A DNA stretch of 64,000 nucleotides from Spirometra erinaceieuropaei. Taxonomy: Eukaryota; Platyhelminthes; Cestoda; Diphyllobothriidea; Diphyllobothriidae. Made by a program: the position numbers and the translations under genes. Shown here piece after piece: positions 22,976-33,521 of this stretch; the first letter of the stretch is position 1, and every line of letters begins with the position of its first letter. The notes under the pieces are model-generated. The model was not told where the DNA came from. It was given only the letters and a program-made list of their open reading frames with translations, and did not search any database. Where the stretch lies: positions 521,966 through 585,965 of the forward strand of contig CACRXP010000067.1 of the NCBI GenBank assembly GCA_902702965.1, in the 5' to 3' direction.

Positions 22976-23056
22976 GGCTTCGTAGCTCAAGCAGTTAGAG
23001 CTTTGGCTGTACTAATGCCTTCCCCTTAACGCGCGGGTTCGAAGCCCAACAAAGCG
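22976..23056 (+). repeat. tRNA-like sequence, right arm of an inverted pair
   Basis: This is the inverted counterpart of 22815-22895, with TAGCTCAAGCAGTTAGAGC as the D arm and GCGGGTTCGAAGCCCAAC as the T arm, followed by a T run at 23062-23066. Similarity extends outside the tRNA-like core on both sides. The arms reach about 22770-22925 and 22945-23100, with only about 20 bp at the centre, so the pair would fold as one hairpin. The acceptor stem is imperfect. It lies immediately beside the 3' tail of the PLE at 23118. Confidence 0.6.
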
Positions 23057-23117
23057 CCGCGTTTTTCGCAGTTGGGTCGGTATGAAAATAGTATCTGACA
23101 TCAGCCAGCCGGGCTCA

Positions 23118-24039
23118 TTGCCAATAGAAGCGAAGAAACGAGTCACAGGAAGCATTCTTGAAGAAGAAGAACACAAGATCGCCGAGACAAGAGCTTTATT
23201 AGCCTGACTTTTCGGATTCCTACTCGAATCCATGATCAGAGGCAAAAGTAGATAAGGGTGGTTAATGCATATGCGGCTGCAGTATATATAGGATGCTGTA
23301 CGCATGCTACAGCATACCTATGAATATTCACGGCTCCCCCTTTCCTCCGGGATCGTCGCACTTGGTGTGATCATTGCTTGATGGCCGACATTCGAGTCGA
23401 TAATTGCTGCCATTTCATCACGTGCGTTGGCTGTTGGCGTGATGACTGCTCGACCATCTGACGCATCGACCCCGGTGTTGGGAGCAGTGTTCACCTCTGC
23501 CCTCCCCGCATGGCTTGTTACCCCGCCTAGGTGAAGTTTCAGTACGGAGTATGGAATGGGAACATCGTTGCACTTGTTGATGGACTGGGGGCCAGTAAAC
23601 CATGATTCCAGTAGCTCCCGGCTCACTCCGTTGTCACCTCTTGCGAGAATTTCGGCCTCATCGAATTTGAATGTGTGGCCGGATCTCGTCGAATGAGCCG
23701 ATACTTGAGAGCTGGCGTCATTTGTGCGCACCGTTGCCGCGTGTTCGGCCATTCTCATTTGAAGTTGTCTTCCGGTTTCTCCGACGTAGTTGATTTGTCC
23801 GAAGCTGCACCAGATCCGATAAACGACTCCAGACGTTTCTAGCCGTGGGAGTGGGTTTTTAGGTTTCCTGACCAGACGCCTGATGGTTGCCTCCGGTCTG
23901 TGTGCCACTCCAACCCCAAGTGGTTCGAGAAGGCGGCCAACAGCTTCCAAGACGTTCTTCACATACGGAAATGCCCACCAAGATTTGGTGTTCGTGCGGT
24001 TAGGCCTTTCGTCCCTTTTTTCGTATGCACCGGTCGACG
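23118..24039 (-). mobile_element. Penelope-like element, GIY-YIG end and 3' tail (left palindrome arm)
   Basis: The minus-strand ORF at 23318-23962 (214 codons, opening with GTG) contains a connector (VLEAVGRLLEPLGVGVAHRP), then the GIY-YIG core. The core reads GVVYRIWCSFG, NYVGETGRQLQMRMAEH, HSTRSGHTFKFDEAEILA, RELLESW (catalytic Glu) and QSINKCND. The usual second Cys of the C-x-C linker is Phe. A roughly 200-bp 3' tail follows, with a hammerhead-like motif at 23194-23248 and an AATAAAG box. The RT is absent, so this is a 5'-truncated copy. It mirrors 24123-25034. Confidence 0.92.
23194..23248 (-). ncRNA. Hammerhead-ribozyme-like motif in PLE 3' tail, copy A
   Basis: On the minus strand the order is a stem I strand GCCT, core CTGATCA, stem II GGATTC with loop GAGTAG and GAATCC, then GAAA, a minimal stem III with GTC before the expected cleavage point, and the stem I return AGGC. 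An outer CTTT pairs with AAAG. This is the type I hammerhead layout known from Penelope-like elements. The G after CTGAT of the canonical core is C, and one extra T precedes stem II, so this copy is probably inactive. Confidence 0.65.
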
Positions 24040-25034
24040 CACTGCAGTGAGCTGGAAGACAAAATGGTTGAAGTACAATACCTCCGACGAGTCTTCAAAG
24101 CCAATGGCTACCCACGCAACTTCGTCGACCGGTGCATACGAAAAAAGGGACGAAAGGCCTAACCGCACGAACACCAAATCTTGGTGGGCATTTCCGTATG
24201 TGAAGAACGTCTTGGAAGCTGTTGGCCGCCTTCTCGAACCACTTGGGGTTGGAGTGGCACACAGACCGGAGGCAACCATCAGGCGTCTGGTCAGGAAACC
24301 TAAAAACCCACTCCCACGGCTAGAAACGTCTGGAGTCGTTTATCGGATCTGGTGCAGCTTCGGACAAATCAACTACGTCGGAGAAACCGGAAGACAACTG
24401 CAAATGAGAATGGCCGAACACGCGGCAACGGTGCGCACAAATGACGCCAGCGCTCAAGTATCGGCTCATTCGACGAGATCCGGCCACACATTCAAATTCG
24501 ATAAGGCCGAAATTCTCGCAAGAGGTGACAACCGAGTGAGCCGGGAGCTACTGGAATCATGGTTTACTGGCCCCCAGTCCATCAACAAGTGCAACGATGT
24601 TCCCATTCCATACTCCGTACTGAAACTTCGCCTAGGCGGGGTAACAAGCCATGCGGGGAGGGCAGAGGTGAACACTGCTCCCAACACCGGGGTCGATGCG
24701 TCAGATGGTCGAGCAGTCATCACGCCAACAGCCAACGCACGTGATGAAATGGCAGCAATTATCGACTCGAATGTCGGCCATCAAGCAATGATCACACCAA
24801 GTGCGACGATCCCGGAGGAAGGGGGGAGCCGTGAATATTCATAGGTATGCGGTAGCATGACCACTGCATCCTATAAATTCCGCAGCCCCTTGTGCAACGA
24901 ACATGTTTTTGCTTTTTTGTCTCTGATTCAAGTAGGAATCCGAAACGTCAGGCTAATAAAGCTCTTGTCCCGGCGATCGTGTCTCCTTCCTCAAGACTAC
25001 TTCCTGGGACTAGTCCATTCGCCTCTATTGGCAA
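24040..25034 (+). mobile_element. Penelope-like element, thumb, GIY-YIG and 3' tail (right palindrome arm)
   Basis: This copy starts at 24040 inside the RT thumb (KMVEVQYLRRVFKANGYPRN, then FVDRC). After a frame change it runs through the same connector and GIY-YIG domain to the stop at 24842-24844. Compared with the minus copy only five residues differ over 214 codons. The long ORF reported from 23900 is not one gene: its first 80 or so codons read the left arm and the spacer out of frame. The 3' tail carries a hammerhead-like motif at 24911-24962. The C-x-C linker Cys is Phe here too. Confidence 0.92.
24911..24962 (+). ncRNA. Hammerhead-ribozyme-like motif in PLE 3' tail, copy B (stem II damaged)
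   Basis: The GAAACGTC segment, the stem I return AGGC and the outer GCTTT/AAAGC pairing are present. CTGAT is also kept, but a deletion removes the left side of stem II. Here stem III reads ACGT, a self-complementary version of the kind reported for hammerheads that cleave as dimers. This copy cannot form stem II and should be inactive. Confidence 0.5.
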
Positions 25035-25739
25035 TCTGCATATTGCTCCTCTCTTTTTTTCTTCGGTATTTGCCCTAATGGTGTTGGTTGTGTCAAAATT
25101 GGCTTCAGTGTAAACACAGAAATTACGCCGATGTGGACAGCCGCCATATGCAAATGAAGATGCTTCTTAAATTTACCAAATTGCGGACAAATACTTTAAA
25201 TGTTACTAAATAATTTCGCGAAAGGATTACATAATAATGAGTCTACACGAATATATTTGTAGCACTTTAAGCGGTTCAGTTGAAGGATTATCATCACACT
25301 GGGATTAGACACGTAACCGGGCGACAGTAGATTTGACCAAATCAGTGTACTATGCAGTTCAAGTCAGTCGACCTACCCTGGTCATCTACCATATGTTTAC
25401 CTGTAAATCATATGTGCACATAAGCGATGTGCGTGCCTTTAAAATGTACACATATCATAAAAACGTACCGCAAATTCGCCCCAAATAATACATAAATTCT
25501 CTGTAATAACATCAGTCAAAGCCTCAAATTTGAATAAAAAATATCTAACTACCAGCATTACATTTCCAGATTCTTGTGGTTCGTTCCTTATTCAACTGTG
25601 CTAGGGACTTCACGTTAAGTCATTGTTTATCTTCCATGGCATAGCCAACTCATGTAAGTGCATGAGCGATTTCATCATGTATCCAATCTAAACAGTTTAG
25701 AAATGAGATGCCCATTAATGCATAGTCGATTCCCAATTC

Positions 25740-26124
25740 TCATGAATCTGCTGCTCGTAATAAACCTGAGCTGATGTGCAATTCTGGTATCCTGTCTTGC
25801 AGCACTGCACTCGACTGCATCCGACTTGTCTTTCATGTTCATTATAGCATGTCAAACCACAGGGGCTGTTTCTGGAGGGCAGGTTTGGGCGCGAACACAC
25901 GGTTATCGGCTTATTAACACCCTCAATTAGTCGTCCCGCATAAATGGTTCGCAGGGATATCGGACATCACAGGTGTTTTGTTTCAAATTGTCGCAATGGG
26001 TGTGGATCCGTTTAAAGAGTGTTTCTGCACACCTTTTTGCATGTGCGAGCGGTTGGCTGCCGTGAAAACGTAGGAGCCTGACAGTGTTCATTAAAGATTT
26101 CGTCTTTAAGACTTTCCCTGACAA
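25740..26124 (-). pseudogene. Penelope-like element, thumb and degraded GIY-YIG
   Basis: The minus frame at 25927-26124 contains KRCAETLFKRIHTHCDNLKQ, the PLE thumb block (KRxxVxTLFxRxxxHC) also seen at 7573-7923. Beyond a stop, at about 25750-25890, split frames give a VVxHAI segment and a DAVECSAARQD segment that can be laid on the GIY-YIG core, but only weakly. RT upstream of the thumb is missing. The thumb identification is good; the nuclease part is tentative. Confidence 0.7.
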
Positions 26125-26376
26125 ACGCCATAAAGAAGCCAGATGTTCTTCATTCTACTCCTGCCCCGTGGATTGTGTATCTGGTAGGGTTCAGATGAGC
26201 CGGTCTGGCATTACTGATGTTTTAATGTATCTTACCCCTTATAACTGTTGCTTATTCTGTTGTTGATTGTACTTCCGATGATGAACGCCTCTGCGAGTTC
26301 ACAGATAAACAGGTAAAGAAGTAGTTTCGTCGTTTAAACGGATGTTTTCTATCCTGATTATACATACACCGGGTTG

Positions 26377-26751
26377 ACTTATGTGGATGTCTAAGCATGA
26401 TGTGGGAGTAGGAACTGCAGCATGGGTGGCCTTCGGCCAATTTCCGGAGACATTTTGGCTATGTTTGAGGCAAGGCTGGAAATGAGATTTAAGTTTGGCT
26501 CAAAATTTACGACAAATTTTGCATGGATCACACTTTCGGTATAGGTAGGAGCTAGTTTGAACTTCAGAGTAGAGTTTTGGGGTAGGGTTAGGGTCAAGAT
26601 TAGGATATTGATTAAGTTTAATAAAATGGTTATTGTTGGAATTAGAACAGGGGAGTGTTTTTAGCTTATCTAGCATTATATTCAAGTAATCCCTTTATTA
26701 CATGGGCGGGCGTCCCTGTTTTTTAGGCCACGGTCAGACATCCACATAAGT
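26377..26751. mobile_element. Small element with 16-bp terminal inverted repeats
   Basis: ACTTATGTGGATGTCT at 26377-26392 is perfectly inverted at 26736-26751, enclosing 375 bp. The interior has a short telomere-like run (GGGTAGGGTTAGGG near 26579-26592) and a low-complexity TTAGG-like stretch. There is no meaningful ORF. This has the size and layout of a MITE. I see no convincing target-site duplication, so the boundary is inferred from the repeats alone. Confidence 0.55.
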
Positions 26752-28059
26752 ACGTTCGGACCACACATCTGTAAGGCAAACATCTTCCACAGCTCCTGAA
26801 ATTTAGGATCGCATCTAGGACGTTCGCTTTAACTACGGAAACAGACGTTATGGGATTTTGTGTATGTACTTTGCAGGCATGACATATGTTTGCGTCCACT
26901 GGACGTTTTCTGGAAAGTCCTGGCCTTTAAAGTCCAATGAAGACTAAATATCCGTTATTACCTTCCTTAGCTTTACACCATTGTTCTCGGAACTGACATA
27001 ATTTGTAGCTTACCAGATGGTTAGCGATCGGCTCCTAATGGTTCGAGCTAGTAGGTCCGTGGCGCCGCTATTAAAAAAGACGACTTTAGTTTAAATTGCC
27101 CAGTTTCAAACATTCTAGTAAAAGATAGTTCTTCTACAACAGGCCATGTTTTTCTCCCTAAATGAAAACTCTGTCACTGTTCCTACGACCGGCATTTTTT
27201 CTCAGTTGCTATACGAATGTGCAATGTTTACATAACAATACATTACTTCAAAATACTTCATATTTTATTGCTTCTTGACAGATGCGACTAAGTAAATAAT
27301 TGTTTTCTTCACCAAAATGCAGCATGTGGAACATAAACTTATGCAATACTGATTGTGAAACCCAACTTCCTTATGACGAATATCTAGCATATTTTTAGTT
27401 TTTGGCTCGTACGAAAAGCACCTTAAATTGAACTTTACTGACAAGCTCGGCAAGCACATTGTTCGGAGAAAGTGACAATGAGGATCACTCGAATATACCC
27501 TATAATAAGATGATGTTGCCGGATCAAATACCAGATTAGCATTCTGATATATTCCATTGTGTAACGTAGGTGCGAAATTCTGTGATTCGTCTTAATATGT
27601 CAGTGTGTTACAGGAAATATTGTAGTCATCTTCCATTTATTCTAAATGACATGTTTGAAAAATTATCTTGCAAATTTGGAAGAAGAACATCCGTTCGCTA
27701 AAGCATGAATCTAACTGGCTTGTCGTTTCGGTTCTCACTTGAACCCATCATCTGGAAGAGTCACAAAATGTGGTGATATGAGCACAATGTACGCAGTACG
27801 TATCGGGTGCGGTTGTTTTACAACCGCCTTCTATGTTTGAAAGTGTGTATTTCGGTCACACCACCTGTTGCCTGTTGGTGCATGCTGCAACGGACGAAGT
27901 TATGCGGATACCCATTCACTCTACAACCCGTCTAGTGCATTACAGTTCAAAAACATCTTTTTTGTTTGAATGAAATGCGTCTCGATGGACCAATATATCT
28001 CTTTCACACAACTGCTTTTGTGATTGCTTGTATAATGCCTGTTGAAGCCTAGTATTTGC
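26752..28059. other. No gene seen
   Basis: AT-rich DNA between the small TIR element and the PLE RT relic. The 64-codon minus ORF at 27265-27459 is within chance length and matches nothing I know. Confidence 0.4.
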
Positions 28060-28520
28060 TATCCTTTAGCCGCTTTTCTGAACACTTTACGCTTAAAAAT
28101 TTTGCATTTGAATTTCAGAATAAAATGAATTCCTCTCTATCTCATTTTGACCATGGTAATCTTTGCGGCATCCGAGGACATCAAAGAACACTAGTTGGTT
28201 AATTTTTGTCTCTCCCGTCACAAATTGTATGTCTCAAAAGGTGGCGTTGATGGTTTTGATGGATTTTGGCACTTGATCTTGCCCGTAAACAGCGAAGGCA
28301 TTATCCACAAACCCAGATCAGAAGTTCGGTCCGTGGGTGTCAGAATACAAAAACTACCATACATATCAATACGATTCGTCTAGGTGTCCCGAAATGGGCG
28401 AGCCTATTGGCGCATATTCGGAGTATAAAATTGGCAGAAGACGTAATTTTCAACGGAATGAAATCCATTCGGGATATCCGGGTATATCTTGCATGCGTTC
28501 AGTCAGACCTGTAAAGGAAA
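28060..28520 (-). pseudogene. Penelope-like element RT with FVDNAF box
   Basis: On the minus strand a frame encodes APIGSPISGHLDESY at about 28370-28415. In another frame, GFVDNAFAVYGQDQVPKS lies near 28265-28315, where the catalytic Y-V-D-D-T has become FVDNAF, followed by INATF, a stop, DIQF and NQLVFFDVLGCRKD near 28160-28200. That order (GSPISG, then VDD, then IxFT, then FLDV) is the PLE reverse transcriptase palm. The plus-strand ORFs over 28195-28537 are shadows. Confidence 0.82.
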
Positions 28521-28769
28521 AAAGGCATTTGAGGTAAAGGATGTAATACACCACTTCGACGTACCCCTTCAGATTTAATCACTCTTTGATTTCCTTGACG
28601 TATACGCATAAGTGTTTTGATGTGCTGAACAAAAGTGCGTTCGATCGCCTCCCAGATATCTTTGTTATATGACAAAGTATTCATACACTTGCCGAGGTTT
28701 CTTCCTAAGTCCTTCATGGCGAACGCTTAAACGCCAGCTTATGAAGACGTTCTGATTACGCAGATCTAC

Positions 28770-28815
28770 GCCAGATATGGACATTCCAGTCTCCCTTGTC
28801 TTTGTCGGTAATACC
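28770..28815 (+). repeat. SINE body fragment
   Basis: A stretch with CCAGATATGGACATTCCAGT, then TGTCTTTGTCGGTAATACCA, matches the body of the SINEs at 17818-18455. The tRNA-like head and the tail are not present next to it, so only the middle survives. Confidence 0.6.
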
Positions 28816-29653
28816 ATTTGGGTTTATATTAGAAGATAGTTTTTTTAAAGGCTGAAACTGTTTGTCTTGGCTTATAGTCTGCGCTTAATTATAAAAGGTA
28901 GACAATTAGGGTTACGAGTTTAAGCTAGTGTAACGGCATTGTGTTAGTGATTTAAGGCCTATAATGTAAGATTGCATTTGCTTTCGAGTTTCCTCTAAAT
29001 TCTTACGATTTATGGGTTGGGGCACCCATTACTGTCATGTCCATGGATAACGTTTAGGTCGTACTTAACCGCGGTTTTTCCTGTGGGTTACATACCATAC
29101 CACTTGCCGATTGTAATTTGTACATTATATGGTTATGCCCAGAGATTGTTCGTGTTCGACTAAAATTCCCATTTAATTCTTGGGTTCGGCCCCAAAAAGT
29201 ATGTTTCAGTCGCTTATCTTCGTGTTCTGACTTAAAACTTCCCGAAATTAGTACTTCGATATTCATTTATATAACATTTCTGGAAAGTATAGGAAACATC
29301 GCGCTAAGTGTTATTAGTTCTGTCCATTAATTCGCACATTTCAAAACTAATTTAGAAATAAAATACGGGCTTCACGAATCAAAGCAGAGCAATATGCTTG
29401 TTGCTAAATCCCAACTGCAAAACGGCAAATTAAATCCTAGTCCTTTATTCTCAAGAAGAAGGATTCTTAAATTATTTTGTGGGTAAGCTAAATTAAAGTA
29501 TCTCATCAGAATATCCACTGCCTGATGCTAAAGACTAGAAAACAACTTCCTGGAGTAGGTGCATCTTTTTGAAACTTCTTAGGTATATCATAAGACACTG
29601 CGTCTAATGAGATCCCACGTACACAAAAAGTTGAATATTTTTTTGCAGGTGTT

Positions 29654-29893
29654 TTAAATCGTCCTTAGAAAATCAAACTTGAGACTGACGCATGTCACTG
29701 GAAAACCAGCCGCCATAACCGTAAGTGAACCTGAAACAGGGTTATCTATTGTCGGCTGAGTGAACTCGTCACTCCTAATGACTTCAAAGGCAAAGGTCTC
29801 ATCAGTCATATCAAAAACACGATTTAGTCGTTTGACAGGTCGGGACATAAGTTCGCCTGTCGGAAACATTCCCATCCTTTTATCACTCGTCAT
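29654..29893 (-). CDS. Unassigned ORF, 79 codons
   Basis: A minus-strand frame with balanced amino-acid composition (for example TQPTIDNPVSGSL and FPVTCVSLKFDF). I do not recognise it. The NP, G and VTCxLxF spacing faintly recalls the exon-like pair at 6742 and 38933, but the match is too weak to rely on. Confidence 0.25.
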   Translation of the reverse strand: MTSDKRMGMFPTGELMSRPVKRLNRVFDMTDETFAFEVIRSDEFTQPTIDNPVSGSLTVMAAGFPVTCVSLKFDFLRTI

Positions 29894-30780
29894 CTTACTT
29901 TGTACCCTAAAGTGTGTTACGTTTTATGCACGTTTTGCTTTTAGATTGTAAAGAATGAGAATTAAAAACGGTCTTTTGGAAAAAGGGCTTTCTTTGAGAG
30001 ACTCTATGGATGCATGTCCGAAACCACCATCAGAGAGAGAAACAGGTGTGGATGATTCACGGACAAGGTGTTGCAGCATTTAGTAGATGCGGTCGGTATG
30101 GATACTTAAATTCAAAGGACAATAATGACTTAATTGCATTGAGTATGGAGGTCATTGCTGCCTTAAAGGCCTAACGACTGGCAATCTGTTCGTTAATCGT
30201 TGCATATTAAGCATATGCGTTCGATGTTGGCGTAATGATTACTTGATTTTTTTGGTTCACCAAAAGTGGCGTCGTAAACAGTGTTCGTTTCCTAGGACTG
30301 GACGCGACTTCCAATGCGAAGTACAAGTGACGCGTTAATAGACTGGCCACCGTCAGTCTTTTAGTGGGAGCTGGCAAATTATAATTTTCGGTTTACTTCG
30401 GTTTAAAAAGATGTAATTGACTTGACCGCCGCTGATACATTTAGCCAGCAATGTCCATGCGGCCAATCATACTACCCTTTTATTTGCATTCTTAGTTTAC
30501 ATAATTGTTAAACGTCGGCATTCCACAAAACTCAACCACACAAATTTAAATTGTGCTCTTCTCAATGACTAAGCTTTGTTTTAACCGTAGCAATCGCTCA
30601 GTGATCATAATAACATGCGTTCCTTTAAAAAAATATCTGGACATTTTTTGAGCATCATTTATACTCTAAGCAGTATGGACATTATGGTATAATTACTTTA
30701 AAGGCGACACTTGCGCAATAAACTGGTCTGTCTGTTCTGTACCTCAGCTTCAAACCTCACCTGATTTTAGGGTAATATTT

Positions 30781-31218
30781 TCATGTACTACAACAACACT
30801 GCGTGTGAAAATCGCAAATCACCAAACGATGCCAACATTTTACCTGAACCATAATATGGGCTAGTCTCAAACAAAAAATCAGCATCTGTGCAAACAAAAT
30901 TAAAAACTTATGTCTATCATATAGGCAACTTTCTATACAAAAAATGTACACTAATAGAAAATGAGATTTGTAGTCTTTCATGGAGTAGTAGTAGGCTAAA
31001 AAACATTGACTTAAAGAGAATAACGATTTGGAGAGAGGCAGCCAACAGTAAGTTATTTTAAATGCAGCAATGATTGTACCCAATGTCAGACAAATGCAAC
31101 TGCTCAGAAATACTCTGATGCCGCTCCGCAATCCAATGCAGCAATACGGACGAGTACGAAACCAAAAGTCACTGCCTGATGCGGTTCTTTGTAAAAAAAC
31201 GGAAATGTGTCGAGGCAT
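30781..31218 (-). CDS. Unassigned 145-codon hydrophobic ORF, possibly membrane protein exon
   Basis: An ATG-initiated minus-strand frame of 145 codons with several hydrophobic stretches (LSSCICLTLGTIIAAF, HFLLVYIFCIESCL, FLILFAQMLIFCL) that could span membranes. A donor-like CAG followed by GTAAAA occurs at about 30845, so coding might end there and splice on. T-rich DNA naturally yields Phe/Leu/Ile-rich frames, and an ORF of this length is only mildly unexpected in 64 kb. No family is recognised. Confidence 0.3.
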   Translation of the reverse strand: MPRHISVFLQRTASGSDFWFRTRPYCCIGLRSGIRVFLSSCICLTLGTIIAAFKITYCWLPLSKSLFSLSQCFLAYYYSMKDYKSHFLLVYIFCIESCLYDRHKFLILFAQMLIFCLRLAHIMVQVKCWHRLVICDFHTQCCCST

Positions 31219-32540
31219 TTTGGTAAAGGCTAATGAAATTACATAACAAAAAGAAGTTCGAATCGAGCTACTAATGGGCCTTGTGTAGTAGACGTTTTTT
31301 CTGTCAAATATTCAATTTAAAAATAACGGATTTTTCTGCCAATTGTGTATTTGGAGTTGCGTGCTGTACTCGTTCTCTAGAAAATATATTTGCATCCTCA
31401 AGGGTCTGATTTATTAATGTGAGAAATTCAGAGGTCATTTCTGCTGCGCTTTGTATGCACGTATTCATCTTCGGATCTCACATGTAATGACGCCATCTGT
31501 CAGACAAACACATGAAGTTCCGGTCACTTAAAAAAAACTGTTACGCAGCTCATTATGTCTGAAATGGGTTCAGCTTCTCATGTATAGGCGCCTGACGCTA
31601 TATTCTGAAAAGCTTCTCGCATATGTTTTGCAATTTGAAGACAATTTCAGTTTACTTAAAGAACTCAGACAATGCCTTTTTCATTTCGACGGCTAATGCA
31701 TCCATTTTATTAAAAATGTATGTAGGCGTCTGCAGACAGTACAGATGCAATTATTTGCTGAAAAGGGTTTGTAAGATGCACTGCTGGTCGTATTGATTTA
31801 ATTACGACAATTTGGTTGAATCCTGAGCACTAAACTCTGATGCGCTCATCAGATCATCTGTATGAGTTTAAATTTGGTTAAATTTCTGTGTGAGGTCTTT
31901 GTACATTTGTTGCGTGATTCGTTAGGATGCTGCAGGACGGAAGTCCGTGTTTCCTTAAATTCGCTTATTCTGTGGGTGGTCTACATTAATCGGAAACTAT
32001 CTGTATGTCAGAGTCGCGGACACCATTTTAATTTATGTTTGTTTGACTAAACATATGCACTGTACTGGTATTTCCGTTTAAGATATCTAACGGCGTCATC
32101 GAGTAGATCACGTATGATTACCCTTAAAGTATTTTCGACTTTCCGAATCGGGTTGCTTCTAAATCACGGCTACAATATATAAAAAATTACCGTATGTCTT
32201 AAATACAAGGTTTTACACAGAAAAACTTCGTTAACAGTGTGGACATTTATAATTTAGCTAGGCTTTAAGCGCCGAAACCAACCAGCGTTCAGGATGATTT
32301 CAATGCGTCCATAAATGGCCGGGCATACTTATTTGGGCAAGACTTATTTCCAGCATAACTTAGAGGTTATCGAAAAGTATATTCATAAATTAAATAAACC
32401 ATGCCCTACGGTCAAAATGCAAGCGCATATAGCGAATTATCACAACTTAACGGCCTTAAGGTCTTTTATGTGTTTGATCGACTGGGCTTTCTGACTTCTA
32501 ATTATGTGCTTGGTATTTCCTAGGCGACAGTAAATCTTGA

Positions 32541-33521
32541 CAGTAGATGTGCTAACTGAAGAAATACCGACCGAAATTCTGAAGCGCGTTTTTGACTGGA
32601 AAATATGAGTTAAATTGGATTGTTATGGTAATTACCAAGGAGCATAATTCGAAGATATTTCATCAACAGCTGGATGCTGGCGGTTCAAAGAACTCTTTTT
32701 TAGCAACCGAAAAAGACTACAGGTACTGTAAGCAGCAGTTTAGTAAGTACGGATTTCCTTATTGATTTTCGACGCTGTTATATATTCAATTATATTTCAC
32801 AGGATACACACAAAATATTGCTATACTTGTTGGACAAAGAATTACGACTTCTTAAAATGTTATACTCAAATGAAGGACACAATTCGATTTAACAAGTGTT
32901 TCTAGTTCCCAAGTAATTTTTTGTATGACCTGCTGTTACACTTGATTTCGGTTTTCCGAACTACAGGCTGCATATCTTCAGCGTACGGAAAATCATATAT
33001 TTATATACGCTATTAATCGGAAACCATTAGGGGTTCGCAAAATTAAGCAGTGGTCTTAGCCCATATTGTAAAATTTGCAAGCAACATTAGTTAATGCGCA
33101 AACGCGATATGAACGTACCTATCATGGTCCTTAAAAAACTCACAACTGGGAAATTTTAAAAACCGAAATATGTCGTGTGCACATAAAAATAAACTTGAAG
33201 TATACGTAATTATCTATCAAAGGAGCAGAAGAATGAATATTTTTATGCAAGTTTTCTATGAAATATATTTCAATGTATAAAGGGCACTGACGATTAATGA
33301 AAAACCCCTACTGCTTAAGTAGTCATTTCTCGCTGGATGTAACTGTTGCAGGCAGCAGGGATACAATTTTTTTAAAAAAACTGCCATGTTCGCTAGCTAA
33401 ATTGTCATGGGACTAGCCTGCAGGGTGATTAATATCACAAACCTACTTAGCTAATCTTTTCGATTCAAAGACGCATTCTTAAACTTTGGTCCACATTTTA
33501 TGAGTTAGCAAACCAGCTATA
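32541..33521 (+). mobile_element. Foldback element, family 1, older full copy
   Basis: The left arm starts CAGTAGATGTGCTAAC at 32541. The right arm ends with the inverted counterpart TGAGTTAGCAAACCAGC near 33515. Both arms carry the family blocks (an ATTGATTTTCGACGC block on the left and its inverse on the right, ACGACTTCTTAAAATG, a GTACGGAAAATCATAT block in the centre). Arms are more diverged than in the 13430 copy. There is no coding capacity. Confidence 0.75.

Noticed and set aside
22815..23056. Functional tRNA genes
   Set aside because: Acceptor stems are mismatched and the variable region is about 15 nt; the inverted dimer arrangement fits a tRNA-derived repeat better.
23900..24140. N-terminal extension of the long plus-strand ORF through the palindrome centre
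   Set aside because: The first part reads the antisense left arm and then the spacer out of frame; the PLE thumb is in another frame. It is a chance fusion, not a domain.
26579..26600. Interstitial telomere
   Set aside because: Only about two TTAGGG-like words occur, inside a small TIR element; too short to call a telomeric array.
29654..29893. Third member of the exon-like family at 6742 and 38933
   Set aside because: Only a loose NP...VTCxLxF spacing is shared and no matching splice sites were found.
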